Below are positions 35,323 through 43,583 of a stretch of DNA of 64,000 nt, one piece after another (positions within the stretch are counted from its first letter, which is position 1; each line of letters opens with the position of its first letter). The stretch is taken from positions 33,273 through 97,272 of the forward strand of contig JAKIUK010000003.1 of NCBI GenBank assembly GCA_021647585.1. Direction: 5' to 3'. Source of the DNA: Methylococcaceae bacterium (GTDB lineage: Bacteria > Pseudomonadota > Gammaproteobacteria > Methylococcales > Methylomonadaceae). The position numbers and the translations under genes are program-made. The notes beneath the pieces are model-generated. The model was not told the DNA's origin and did not search any database. It worked only from the letters and a program-made list of their open reading frames with translations.

Positions 35323-36573
35323 ATCTATAGTTTCTATCCAGCGACAACGCCCATTTTTAATAAACTCATTGTTTTCGGCTTTAATCCCTTTTGCAATCAA
35401 ACTGACAACTCTGTCATCTGTGTCATATCCGATATGTGCTTCCATAGGATTCGCAAACTTACCCAATCCAAAAATATCGAAGACATAGGCAATATTAATA
35501 TTTATATTGGTCACATTTATACATAACCTCGAATCCAAATATTTTTCTACAAACCCTTGTGGTATTGCATAACTCAACAGATCATTGGGGTCACTGAAAG
35601 CAATAATTGGTGTTTTAGCCACCATACGCTGGGAATAGTTTTTTCCATCAGCATTGCAATACGAATCTTTTTGGCCAATGACTTCCGGTAATTTCCTTCC
35701 TAGTTGCAGTATAGGAAGTTGATTGGACATCATATAAATGGGTATTTCCTTATCTTTTAATGTTTCTTTAATATTAAATAAGTATAAATCGCCTGACTCA
35801 ATTCTATTTTCTAGTTTGGATGCTATGCGTTGCATACCATCAATTGTTATTCTGCTACCTAGACTATGTGATACAAACGCATAATTATCGTTAATAATGG
35901 CAGAAATATCAGGTAATTCGCATATTGCATTGTTAACTTGTGGTAGTTCATCCCAGTTACCATAAGTCATCCAGCAGAATGCCTGGGCAAACGATTGCAG
36001 AATAGATTCTCTACTCTCACCTAAATAAATGATAGGATCAGGGCCTGTATCATTAGAAAACCGTTTCATTAAATCGTTCACTTCTGCTCTACGAAACGAA
36101 TATTCCCCCGAATTATCATAGGCTAATACCTCTTTTTCTTTAGATGTAATTTCAGACCAGGTTAATTCATAAAAAATCAACTCTTTACTCCTATCTTTAC
36201 TCAAATAGCGATTAACTCGTAAATTTCCTAATGGTTTTTCAGGGTTTTCCGGGGCTGAAAGTTTGATGTTTTTATACGCTTTCGAGGTAACAGATAATTC
36301 CAGTTCTTTGGCTAATTTTTCAAAAAACTCAGTTGAATAGCCTGGTTTATGGTCCCCTACCCCATGAATCATTAGTACCTTCATTTTTCCTAATTTATTA
36401 TCCAGATGGGGTTTCAGGCCATTAAAATCTTCTCCCCAAATTTCACATACCCTGGTATCTTCTGCTTTTTGCTTTTCAAGAATAGCTTCGGTAATTCCTT
36501 TACCAAAACTTGAGCAACCAGTAATCAGAATACTCACTATAATAGTAATTATTAAAGGTACGTTGTTTTTCAT
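35320..36573 (-). CDS. Lipoprotein with alpha/beta-hydrolase-like motifs
   Basis: Predicted lipoprotein of 417 aa (lipobox ITGC at residues 17-20). MKVLMIHGVGDHKPGYS near residue 65 looks like the oxyanion strand of an alpha/beta hydrolase, and FVSHSLGSRI near 235 like its nucleophile elbow (Ser in SHSLG). I do not recognise a named family; a lipase or esterase role is inference. Its TAG stop is formed at the junction with the adjacent hairpin element (copy A), so the reading frame may have been shortened slightly. It stands alone between two repeats. Confidence 0.65.
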   Translation of the reverse strand: MKNNVPLIITIIVSILITGCSSFGKGITEAILEKQKAEDTRVCEIWGEDFNGLKPHLDNKLGKMKVLMIHGVGDHKPGYSTEFFEKLAKELELSVTSKAYKNIKLSAPENPEKPLGNLRVNRYLSKDRSKELIFYELTWSEITSKEKEVLAYDNSGEYSFRRAEVNDLMKRFSNDTGPDPIIYLGESRESILQSFAQAFCWMTYGNWDELPQVNNAICELPDISAIINDNYAFVSHSLGSRITIDGMQRIASKLENRIESGDLYLFNIKETLKDKEIPIYMMSNQLPILQLGRKLPEVIGQKDSYCNADGKNYSQRMVAKTPIIAFSDPNDLLSYAIPQGFVEKYLDSRLCINVTNININIAYVFDIFGLGKFANPMEAHIGYDTDDRVVSLIAKGIKAENNEFIKNGRCRWIETID

Positions 36574-36661
36574 GGTATTTAGATGTTTATACGGATTGAA
36601 AATTACCTGAGAAAGACATTTGCAGTATGCAACCTGTCAAATTTTTCTTTAACTATTACTA

Positions 36662-36724
36662 AGGCAACTAGAAACAAATAACAATCCTGCGCAATCTGGG
36701 TAGATTATTTATTGCTAGTTGCCT
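36662..36724. repeat. Covarying hairpin element, copy C (short form)
   Basis: AGGCAACTAG and CTAGTTGCCT are perfect 10-bp inverted ends; just inside, AAACAAATAA and TTATTTATT match copies A and B. The end sequences differ from A and B but remain complementary. The conserved central loop is missing. The right end lies 3 bp from the stop codon of the DUF1244 gene. Confidence 0.75.
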
Positions 36725-36727
36725 GAC

Positions 36728-37033
36728 CTATGAATCCGTTTGATCTTTTTGTTTTTTCTCATAGGCTGCCAGTTGTTCTTTAGTTGCTTTTTGTTGGTAT
36801 TGTTGTTTCCATTCAACATAAGGCATACCATAAACTTGTTCTCTAGCATCTTCGTAATCAAGTGTTACACTGTGCTCTATGGCTTCTGCAGTCAACCATT
36901 TAGCCAAACAGTTTCTACAAAAACCAGCAAGAATCATTAAATCTATATTTTGTACTTCAGTATGTTTTTGTAAATGGGAAAGTAAACGTCTAAATGCCGC
37001 AGCTTCTAACTCAGTTTGATTCGTAGTATTCAT
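36728..37033 (-). CDS. DUF1244-family protein
   Basis: Small soluble protein of about 101 aa. The motif ILAGFCRNCLAKWL followed by YEDAREQVYGMPYVEWKQQYQ is diagnostic of DUF1244, a conserved proteobacterial family of unknown function with a possible metal-binding Cys-x-x-Cys. The start at 37033 (MNTTNQTELEAAAFRRLL) fits the family; the longer frame to 37078 adds an atypical stretch. Confidence 0.85.
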   Translation of the reverse strand: MNTTNQTELEAAAFRRLLSHLQKHTEVQNIDLMILAGFCRNCLAKWLTAEAIEHSVTLDYEDAREQVYGMPYVEWKQQYQQKATKEQLAAYEKKQKDQTDS

Positions 37034-37118
37034 AAATATATCTAAAAATTTGAACATTCTAGCAGAAACCATTGTCAACTCGTGTATAATTAAATTATTT
37101 GGTATTTTTTTTAGAAAT

Positions 37119-37448
37119 ATGGAAATTCATAGTTCATCGCTTACGTTTACGCCTATTAGTCATAACGTTAAAAACAGAAATGATGAAGCACAACAGTTAG
37201 CCAATAATTCTAAAGTTAAAGATAATATACAAATTCAACCGGTTTTAAGCCTACCATCGCCTAAAACCAGTATGGTTGATTTCAAAACGACTGATTTACA
37301 ACAAGTTTCAGCTGAATTAGAAAAGCAAAAAAAATCAACAACAAATTCTCAAAATTCCCGTGCACTCAATGCCTATATTCAAGAAAACATCCAGCCCTTG
37401 AAAAATCAACGTACAGAACTTATATCAGGTATTGATTTATTTGCCTAA
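37119..37448 (+). CDS. Hypothetical protein
   Basis: A frame of 109 aa beginning MEIHSSSLTF. It is polar, low in hydrophobic residues and probably disordered in its N-terminal 70 residues. The end RALNAYIQENIQPLKNQRTELISGIDLFA has amphipathic helical character and resembles C-termini of short uncharacterised gammaproteobacterial proteins. It lies between divergent DUF1244 and yciB. Longer start at 37050 would overlap the divergent gene's promoter and is not supported. Function unknown. Confidence 0.55.
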   Translation: MEIHSSSLTFTPISHNVKNRNDEAQQLANNSKVKDNIQIQPVLSLPSPKTSMVDFKTTDLQQVSAELEKQKKSTTNSQNSRALNAYIQENIQPLKNQRTELISGIDLFA

Positions 37449-37490
37449 AAGCTTGCACGTTAGAACCCTCTGTTAATTGATAACTTTATT

Positions 37491-38027
37491 ATGAAACAAC
37501 TCTTAGAATTCATTCCCATTATTTTATTTTTTATCACTTATAAAATATATGATATATATACGGCTACTGCAGTAATTATAGTCGCTACAATTATTCAAGT
37601 TGGTTACACCTGGTTTAAATTTAAAAAAGTGGAGCCCATGCAATGGATTACACTGGGATTGATTATAGTGATGGGAGGCGCTACGATTTATTTACAAAAT
37701 GAACAATTTATTAAATGGAAATTAACCATCATTGAATGGTTATTTGGCCTTGCCTTCTTGGGAAGTCAATTTTTTGGTAAAAAACCTTTTGTAGAACGTA
37801 TGATGGGAGCTAATCTTGAATTACCCACCAACATATGGAAAAGACTCAATTTGATGTGGGCCGCTTTTTTTATTAGTGTTGGTTTTATTAATATCTATGT
37901 AATGCAGAATTACAATACTGATGACTGGGTAACCTTTAAGACTTTTGGTGTCCCAGGACTTATGATTATTTTTATCATTTTTCAAATGCTATTAATTTAT
38001 AAGCATATCCCAGAAACAGAGGAATAA
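37491..38027 (+). CDS. yciB: Inner-membrane-spanning protein YciB (septation protein A)
   Basis: Integral membrane protein of 178 aa with five hydrophobic segments, the YciB/IspZ family linked to cell-envelope synthesis and cell division. Recognised by KQLLEFIPIILFFITYKI at the start and FFGKKPFVERMMGANLELP near residue 100. It opens a yciB-yciI-bolA-ppiC unit that is conserved in gammaproteobacteria. Confidence 0.93.
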   Translation: MKQLLEFIPIILFFITYKIYDIYTATAVIIVATIIQVGYTWFKFKKVEPMQWITLGLIIVMGGATIYLQNEQFIKWKLTIIEWLFGLAFLGSQFFGKKPFVERMMGANLELPTNIWKRLNLMWAAFFISVGFINIYVMQNYNTDDWVTFKTFGVPGLMIIFIIFQMLLIYKHIPETEE

Positions 38028-38032
38028 TCATC

Positions 38033-38335
38033 ATGTTATATGCAATACTTAGTATAGATGTTACTAATAGTCTAGAGAAAAGGCGCGCTGCTCGCCCAGA
38101 TCATTTAAAACGGTTACAAGATTTACAAAATGAGGGGCGGCTCGTTATCGCCGGACCTCATCCTGCGATTGATACTAATAATCCAGGTGAAGCTGGATTT
38201 ACGGGCAGTTTAGTCATTGCTGAGTTTTCCAGTTTAAAAGCAGCTCAAGACTGGGCTGATGTTGATCCCTATGTATCAGCTGGTGTATATGACAGTGTTA
38301 CTGTTAAACCTTTTAAACAAGTATTTCCACAATGA
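38033..38335 (+). CDS. yciI: YciI-family protein
   Basis: Small cytoplasmic protein of 100 aa with the YciI ferredoxin-like fold: LYAILSIDVTNSLEKRRAARPDHLKRLQ, then GRLVIAGPHP and the DPYVSAGVYDSV region. The His-Asp pair typical of the family is present (Asp9, His24 by position). The exact reaction is unknown. It starts 5 bp after yciB and overlaps bolA by four bases. Confidence 0.92.
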   Translation: MLYAILSIDVTNSLEKRRAARPDHLKRLQDLQNEGRLVIAGPHPAIDTNNPGEAGFTGSLVIAEFSSLKAAQDWADVDPYVSAGVYDSVTVKPFKQVFPQ

Positions 38336-38598
38336 CTTCTGAAATTATAAAACAAAAACTTAATGATGCCCTTAAGCCTGACTTAATTGAAATAATTGAT
38401 GACAGTGCAGCACATGCCGGCCATGCCGGCGCACAGAGTGGTGGTGGGCATTATAATGTCACAATCGTTGCTGAAATTTTTGATGGCAAATCTCAGGTAC
38501 AGCGCCATCAATTAATTTATCAAGCACTTAGCGATTTAATGAAAAAAGAAATTCACGCATTAGGTATTAATGCATTAACTCCCTCCGAAAATGTATAA
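38332..38598 (+). CDS. BolA-family protein
   Basis: BolA-like protein of 88 aa. Such proteins pair with monothiol glutaredoxins in Fe-S handling and can act as regulators. The pattern GGHYNVTIVAEIFDGKSQVQRHQLIYQALSDLM with the invariant His is diagnostic. An unusual HAGHAGAQSGGGH segment lies in the variable loop and adds further potential metal ligands. It is coupled to yciI by ATGA. Confidence 0.92.
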   Translation: MTSEIIKQKLNDALKPDLIEIIDDSAAHAGHAGAQSGGGHYNVTIVAEIFDGKSQVQRHQLIYQALSDLMKKEIHALGINALTPSENV

Positions 38599-38610
38599 GG
38601 AACTCTAGTA

Positions 38611-39642
38611 ATGAAAAAAAGAATTATTCCATTAATATTAATAGCCGGTACTACATTGTTAACGGCATGTAATGATGAAAATACTAAAAATAGTGGCAAT
38701 CCTACTGTCACAGTATCTAAAGAAGATGCTATCGCTGTTGTTAATGGACAATATATAAGTAAAGCTTCTTTGACCGCATTGGAAAGTGAAGTTGCTCAGC
38801 GCGGTAAAGGCCAATCTTTTCCAAAAGAGAAATTAATTGAAGAATTAGTCCAAAGAGAATTATTAATTCAGGATGCAGAAAACAAACAATTGGATAAATC
38901 AGCAGACTTTACTCAACGTCTTACAACTATCAGGAATTCTTTGTTATCACAGGAAGCAGTGCAGAATTTTATAAAATCCAACCCAATAACAGACACCGAT
39001 TTAGAAGCTGAGTATAAGAAAAAAGTTGCTGTATCTGGAACTGAATATAAAGCACGCCATATTCTTGTTAAAACTGAAGAAGATGCTAACAAGATTATCG
39101 AAGAGCTTAACGCAGGTGCTGATTTTATCGAACTTGCAAAAAACAAATCTACGGGTCCTTCCGGTCCTAAAGGTGGTGACTTAGGTTGGTTTACTGCGGA
39201 CAGAATGGTTCCGCCTTTCTCTGAAGCTGCAATTGCTTTGGAAGATGGAAAATATACAACTACTCCTGTCAAAACTCAGTTTGGCTGGCACGTTATACTA
39301 AAAGAGGGTTCCAGAGCACAAACACCACCTCCTTTTGAATCAGTAAAAGAACAACTTCGTCCGATGTTACAACGTCAAAAAATGATGGATTTCATGAAAA
39401 CATTACGTGACAAGGCCAAAGTTGAAATTTTATTGCCGGCTGCAGAAAAACCAGTTGCTAAAGATGTAAAAGCGGATGCAGTTAAAAAAACAAGTGAAGC
39501 TGTTAATGCGACTGAAAATACTGTCAATAAAATTGCAGAATCAGTTCAATCAGCTACTAAAGATGCAACAACTAAAATTACTGATGCGGTTGAAAAAGCA
39601 AGTGATACAGCTGCAAAAACAGTTGATGCTGTAACTCCGTAG
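38611..39642 (+). CDS. PpiC-type peptidyl-prolyl isomerase lipoprotein
   Basis: Periplasmic foldase with lipobox LTAC (residues 17-20), a SurA-like N-terminal region and one parvulin domain (about 150-240: YKARHILVKTEEDA, GGDLGWFTADRMV, TQFGWHVILKEG). The last ~70 residues are low-complexity, rich in Ala, Lys, Thr and Val in a repeating pattern, and are not part of the normal fold. It ends the yciB-yciI-bolA-ppiC cluster. It is paralogous to the gene at 25.1 kb, which lacks this tail. Confidence 0.9.
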   Translation: MKKRIIPLILIAGTTLLTACNDENTKNSGNPTVTVSKEDAIAVVNGQYISKASLTALESEVAQRGKGQSFPKEKLIEELVQRELLIQDAENKQLDKSADFTQRLTTIRNSLLSQEAVQNFIKSNPITDTDLEAEYKKKVAVSGTEYKARHILVKTEEDANKIIEELNAGADFIELAKNKSTGPSGPKGGDLGWFTADRMVPPFSEAAIALEDGKYTTTPVKTQFGWHVILKEGSRAQTPPPFESVKEQLRPMLQRQKMMDFMKTLRDKAKVEILLPAAEKPVAKDVKADAVKKTSEAVNATENTVNKIAESVQSATKDATTKITDAVEKASDTAAKTVDAVTP

Positions 39643-39959
39643 GCTTTATAGTTCATTGGTAGGTTGGTGTAAAGGCGTTAGTAACATACCCAACCTTGGG
39701 CTAATAATGGGGCCAGGCAGATTTACATTCGCTCGTCCAGTTGGAGATATGTCTTTCTAATTTTAAAAAGTGTGCGGCCGAATTAATCGTAGTCTGTCCC
39801 CTATTTCCATTACTAAGCACTGAAAGTGTATAGTGATATGACTGGAATGACAGTCAACTAGCAGTTGAAAGTCCAGCCTTAGCCTTCTCCAATATGAAAT
39901 GAGTCTGAAAGCCGTTCTGTTCATCATGTAGGAATGAAAACATCATGAATCTAAAGTAA

Positions 39960-40008
39960 TGGTCAGGTCTTTATTTTTGCTGCAATAATAAAGACCCTGG
40001 TCTTTCTG
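39960..40008. repeat. Palindromic repeat flanking the toxin remnant, left copy
   Basis: GGTCAGGTCTTTATTTTTGC and AATAAAGACCCTGGTC form a hairpin. A near copy lies at 40384-40432 and a fragment at 40981-41006, so the toxin remnant is bracketed by this repeat. A second motif, TTAATCGTAGTCTGTCCCC, occurs at 39783 and again, with changes, near 40740 (inverted) and 40857. Nothing else was found in 39643-39960. Confidence 0.65.
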
Positions 40009-40041
40009 GTCTTTGCATAAATTAGAAGATACCAAAACTAG

Positions 40042-40064
40042 AAAACCCCGTAAAAACGGGGTTT
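40042..40064. terminator. Intrinsic terminator
   Basis: AAAACCCCG, loop TAAAA, CGGGGTTTT. The stem is perfect with AT flanks on both sides; it would act on minus-strand transcripts reading out of the toxin remnant. Confidence 0.8.
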
Positions 40065-40099
40065 TAACTAAATATTGGTAAGCACTTCAATTTAGGGTT

Positions 40100-40375
40100 T
40101 CAATGCTGGAAGAGGAGTTCCTGTTCTTTTAGACTTTGGCGTTGTGGATTTCCAATAAACCCATCATTTTTAGGCCAATCAAGCTCACCGGTATCTTTAA
40201 ACCATTTTTCATCAAGGTCCTTTCTAAACTTGGGGTCTCTGATTGGAGTACTCTTCACCCCCAACATCAGCATCAGCATCAGCAATAGGACATCTCTGAA
40301 TAGGCGATACCTTATCATCGATTTCTTTTATCACTGGATTAACTGAAGCTGCTTTCGCTTTTTGAGTCGCTCCAA
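40100..40375 (-). pseudogene. Orphan toxin C-terminal module (TNT-like), frameshifted and truncated
   Basis: Minus-strand 40375-40248 repeats, at over 80% identity by eye, the linker of the intact toxin at 42223-42103 (QKAKAASVNPVIKE, DDKVSPIQRCP). It then diverges into KSTPIRDPKFRKDLDEKWFKDTG and ELDWPKNDGFIGNPQ, which looks like the beginning of a TNT (DUF4237) NAD-glycohydrolase domain. An extra G in a run of five (intact gene: four) breaks the frame at the junction, and the TNT domain stops after about 20 residues. It has no start codon of its own. The TNT identification is by motif memory. Confidence 0.7.
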
Positions 40376-40383
40376 GACGGCTA

Positions 40384-40432
40384 GGGTCAGGTCTTTAATT
40401 TTGCTGCAAAAGTAAAGACCTGACCCTGATCT
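40384..40432. repeat. Palindromic repeat flanking the toxin remnant, right copy
   Basis: GGGTCAGGTCTTTAATTTTGC and AAAGTAAAGACCTGACCC form a nearly perfect inverted repeat, matching the left copy at 39960. Confidence 0.7.
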
Positions 40433-40594
40433 TTTTCGTCCTACGAACTATATAATCAAATGACGGAAAACACTTTGCTATTCCAACTTACAGCTTCTAC
40501 CGTTCACCAACGTATTTTGTTGGGTTTCGTTCCTCTACCCAACCTACCGCGCTGTGTACGCTTCGCCTGACCTTTGTTCGCCTTCGCTGCAGTC

Positions 40595-40617
40595 GTTACC
40601 GCTAACAACGCTCCGCC
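40595..40617. other. Possible diverged copy of the conserved loop motif
   Basis: GTTACCGCTAACAACGCTCC resembles the loop of the hairpin family, in a GC-richer stretch (40480-40735) with no gene. Flanking stems are poor, so this is tentative. Confidence 0.3.
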
Positions 40618-40871
40618 GGAGACGCAACACTCGATACTGGTGGTTGGTTAAACCTTATGAAATCTATCCTTAGATTTCCCATCCAAGGACTTTCACCTTG
40701 TCAGAAATGACAAGCTTCGCTTTGTCGCACGGGGACAGACCATGATTAATTAGGATTTAATAGCGAATGTTTTCAACTGTCATGAGATTCTATCACGTCG
40801 ATTTTTTTCTATCCGCTGAAAAAGAAAAATTAAGCTTAATTCAGAAAAAGTGAAATTAATCGTGGTCTGTC

Positions 40872-40969
40872 CCGTATTATTCCGTATTATTCCTCCGTAT
40901 TATTCCTCCGTATTATTCCTCCGTATTATTCCTTCTGGTCTGTCCCGTATTATTCTCCGTATTATTCTT
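40872..40969. repeat. 13-bp tandem repeat
   Basis: CCGTATTATTCCT occurs four times head to tail (40882-40933), with partial units on both sides (40872-40881 and 40945-40969). A 65-codon frame over it is a by-product of the repeat. Confidence 0.85.
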
Positions 40970-41007
40970 ATTTTTTATTATTTTGGTCTTTTTGACCCTG
41001 GTCTTTT

Positions 41008-41310
41008 CTATCGAATCATTTTTAGCCCAGCCCTTGGAGTTTTATGAGGGATTTTTATTCTTTCCCCCTTGTAATTGAAATTATTATCTTCCATATCTTT
41101 AAATATTACATAGACATATTCACATGCCTCTTCTTCGCTACTAAAAACCTTATCAACCTGTCGATTACCCCTTTGATAACTTGATACGACCCAAGATGAA
41201 TTTTCTTCTATAATGCTTATTTCGCCATCGTTGCCATGCTTTCCGAGTTTAAGATATTCGTCAAAAACATAAAGATCATGAACCGCATTTTTTAATTCTT
41301 GAAGTTTCAA
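41008..41310 (-). CDS. Immunity-like protein (possibly Imm59 type)
   Basis: Small soluble protein of 100 aa: DEYLKLGKHGNDGEISIIEENSSWVVSSYQRGNRQVDKVFSSEEEACEYVYVIF. The beta-rich pattern with RG and a following helical FSSEEEACEYV resembles the Imm59 family of toxin-immunity proteins. It is 9 bp downstream of the 115-aa putative immunity gene and reads the same way, so it may protect against a toxin variant now lost. A functional assignment is inference. Confidence 0.6.
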   Translation of the reverse strand: MKLQELKNAVHDLYVFDEYLKLGKHGNDGEISIIEENSSWVVSSYQRGNRQVDKVFSSEEEACEYVYVIFKDMEDNNFNYKGERIKIPHKTPRAGLKMIR

Positions 41311-41319
41311 CCTATCGGG

Positions 41320-41667
41320 CTACTTATTAAAAGATTGCGGAATTATACTACCGTCATTTAAAGAAACAACATAATCTACACCATTCCAATTCCCTACTAT
41401 TAGTTGACTTTTTTCTGTAATAGATATGGAGGTATATGGCTTGTCGGCTTCTGTACCATGTGGGCTTTCAGTAATTTGCCACTTTATTTCACCATTGGCA
41501 TCCAAGGCAAAAATATTGCGATTGAATGTTACTCCAAGTGCAGGGTCAAGCCTAACTAAAATTAACCCTTGAAATTCTAAAGATTGGACTACAGGATAAG
41601 GAAATTCAATTACTCTACCTTGTACCATTAAAATGCCTTTATTCAAGCTGTAATTCAATTCCGTCAT
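41320..41667 (-). CDS. Putative cognate immunity protein
   Basis: A 115-aa acidic beta-rich protein that I do not recognise (MTELNYSLNKGILMVQGRVIEFPYPV). Its ATG overlaps the stop codon of the toxin gene by four bases, the coupling expected of a toxin-immunity pair. It has no signal peptide or membrane segment, consistent with a cytoplasmic inhibitor. Confidence 0.6.
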   Translation of the reverse strand: MTELNYSLNKGILMVQGRVIEFPYPVVQSLEFQGLILVRLDPALGVTFNRNIFALDANGEIKWQITESPHGTEADKPYTSISITEKSQLIVGNWNGVDYVVSLNDGSIIPQSFNK

Positions 41668-42602
41668 TTTTCCAACCTCACTGTATTTTTAAATACGGAC
41701 TCAGGTAATCTTTGCAGTAACTCATACTGTGTAGCATTACCATTTTCATCAAAAACAGGATTTACTTTTCCTGTTCTAACTCGTGTACCACTAGGCACAT
41801 GTACTTCGGACGCATAAGTAGGAATTTCAGGTAATGCATATTTTGATTTAATTTGCTGAGGGGTTAACCCATCAACGCCTTCACGTTTCATCATCCATGA
41901 TCGTGCCTTGTTCGTTTCACCGTGAACACGAACATAAACATCGTCAACTGTAGTTGTAAATTCTGTAACTCGCGTTCCTGGTGTGTATGGTGGCTCCCAT
42001 TCTGATGGAAAAGTTGCATTAACATCGTCAGCATCACGGTATGATATATTAGTACGACGAGAATATTTTCCATTTAATGAATTATTTGGAGCATCTACAT
42101 TCTTCACCCCAACATCAACATCAACATCAGCAACAGGACATCTCTGAATAGGCGATACCTTATCATCGAATTCTTTTATCACTGGATTAACTGAAGCTGC
42201 TTTCGCTTTTTGCGTTGCGCCAAATACTTCCTCTGCATTCTCAACTTTTTTAGCAGTTTTAGCTGCATCGGCAACATCATCTGCTACACTAGCCACTTTT
42301 CCCAGCTTTCCTGCTTTTGCTACCAGGCCTACAGGCACCAGTATACTTCCTACTTCGAACAGTGCACCTCCGGCCATGTCTCCAAAAAACTCTGCTGAAC
42401 GTCCTTCTGCTGCCGCATCAGCCAGTTGCTTTGTGGTTTCCCAGGCCGATTCTCTGGCATTGGCTTCGGTGGCTAGTTCATAGCCGCCTTTTGCCAAGTC
42501 ACCCAGTCCTTTGACCGTTCCGGTGCCGGCATCCCATACGCCTTCCCCTAATGCCTCGGTAAAGGCCCAACTATCGCCTAATAATCCTCTATTATCTGCC
42601 AT
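41664..42602 (-). CDS. Polymorphic toxin with variable C-terminal domain
   Basis: Protein of 312 aa with no signal peptide. Residues 1-120 are Ala/Gly-rich with a hydrophobic stretch (GGALFEVGSILVPVGLVAKAG), typical of pre-toxin regions of Rhs/T6SS effectors. A linker (about 125-170, QKAKAASVNPVIKEFDDKVSPIQRCP) is shared with the remnant at 40.3 kb. The C-terminal ~140 residues (SWMMKREGVDGLTPQQIKSKYALPEIPT, SGTRVRTGKVNP, QYELLQRLPESVF) match a domain I have seen at the ends of Rhs and CDI toxins; its activity is unknown to me. A probable immunity gene overlaps its stop. Confidence 0.68.
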   Translation of the reverse strand: MADNRGLLGDSWAFTEALGEGVWDAGTGTVKGLGDLAKGGYELATEANARESAWETTKQLADAAAEGRSAEFFGDMAGGALFEVGSILVPVGLVAKAGKLGKVASVADDVADAAKTAKKVENAEEVFGATQKAKAASVNPVIKEFDDKVSPIQRCPVADVDVDVGVKNVDAPNNSLNGKYSRRTNISYRDADDVNATFPSEWEPPYTPGTRVTEFTTTVDDVYVRVHGETNKARSWMMKREGVDGLTPQQIKSKYALPEIPTYASEVHVPSGTRVRTGKVNPVFDENGNATQYELLQRLPESVFKNTVRLEK

Positions 42603-42606
42603 CTAC

Positions 42607-43304
42607 TTACACTATTCGTCCGTGATCCAGCGCTATTCTATATTTCAGCATGGCTATTCTTTCCCTTGCGGGTCGTTTGCTATCCATTATATCTGTGACC
42701 CAGGGATATACTTCGGGATTGTTAAATCGAATGCCATAGAGGCTACGCCATACCACTATGGTTATTGGGGCATCATTTATATTACTGAATCCCAGTTGAT
42801 TGGCATATTGTATCGCACTGGTTGCATATTGATGGGGATCAAATTCTGCCTCTTTGTCCCATAAAACCAGCGGGATTGCACTGGCGGTTTGTTCTGTTAA
42901 TGGGGTATTGAGGAATTCTGCTGATATGAAATAGGGTAAATCATCGCTATTGGCCTCAGCTTCTGACCAGGCGGAATCAGGCACGTATTCGGTTATTGAT
43001 TTTATGCGCGGGTTGACTTGCGCTGGGTCACTATCGAGTACTCTTGAATGTCTACTTGCTGATCAAAGTTTGGCGCTATTGAGATCATCAGTTCTGCGAA
43101 TATGACCAATGACGATTTCCAATTTATTCCCCATCGTTTGGCTCGATCAATCATGTTACTGACAATTTTTAATTGTATCTGTTCAGGAAACCGGGAAAGC
43201 ATCTGTGGATATTTATCTGCCAGTGCTTGCTGGAGTTTTTACGCAAATTGATGTTCTGCCTGTTGCTGGAACATCTCAAATTGCTGGGGATTTATTTTTA
43301 GCAT
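42607..43304 (-). pseudogene. Toxin-locus accessory protein, broken by a stop codon and a frameshift
   Basis: Reading from ATG 43304: MLKINPQQFEMFQQQAEHQFA, then a TAA at 43239-43241, then in the same frame KLQQALADKYPQMLSRFPEQIQ and further to about 43020. There the frame shifts by one and continues DPAQVNPRIKSITEYVPDSAWSEAEA to 42607. The first part resembles short proteins found beside PAAR/T6SS effector genes (pattern: conserved Gln/Phe head, then ...A..YGI.....). In its undamaged form it would be about 232 aa. Two independent lesions show it is no longer made as one protein. Confidence 0.7.
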
Positions 43305-43583
43305 TCCTTTTTCGTGTCTTTTGCCTAAAAGAGGTTGATGGTATTTATAAACAGTTAACTACAACCGCCTTGTTAACCATAATTCACTAAAAAGTGAAAT
43401 TAATCCAGAAAGAAAAACGATAACAATATTACAGCTGTTTTTTGATATATATTCATAAATAAACTCCATTTAAAAAATCGTAAGAGCTATCTATCCTAGT
43501 AACAAGGCAGAGTCAACCGCTTCTATTATCAAAACAACTCAATAACTCTTCAAAACGCTGGGATACGTCACCCAATCATCTGC

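Noticed and set aside
40595..40617. Integron attC-like site (GCTAAC...GTTA)
   Set aside because: The core boxes do not fit the R/L pairs of attC and no integrase or cassette array is present.
40872..40969. CRISPR array
   Set aside because: Units are contiguous 13-mers without spacers and no cas genes are present.
40850..41047. 65-codon plus-strand frame
   Set aside because: It is a translation of the 13-bp tandem repeat (repeating Arg-Ile-Ile pattern).
43205..43390. 61-codon plus-strand frame
   Set aside because: It is antisense to the start of the broken accessory gene, whose minus-strand reading is protein-like.
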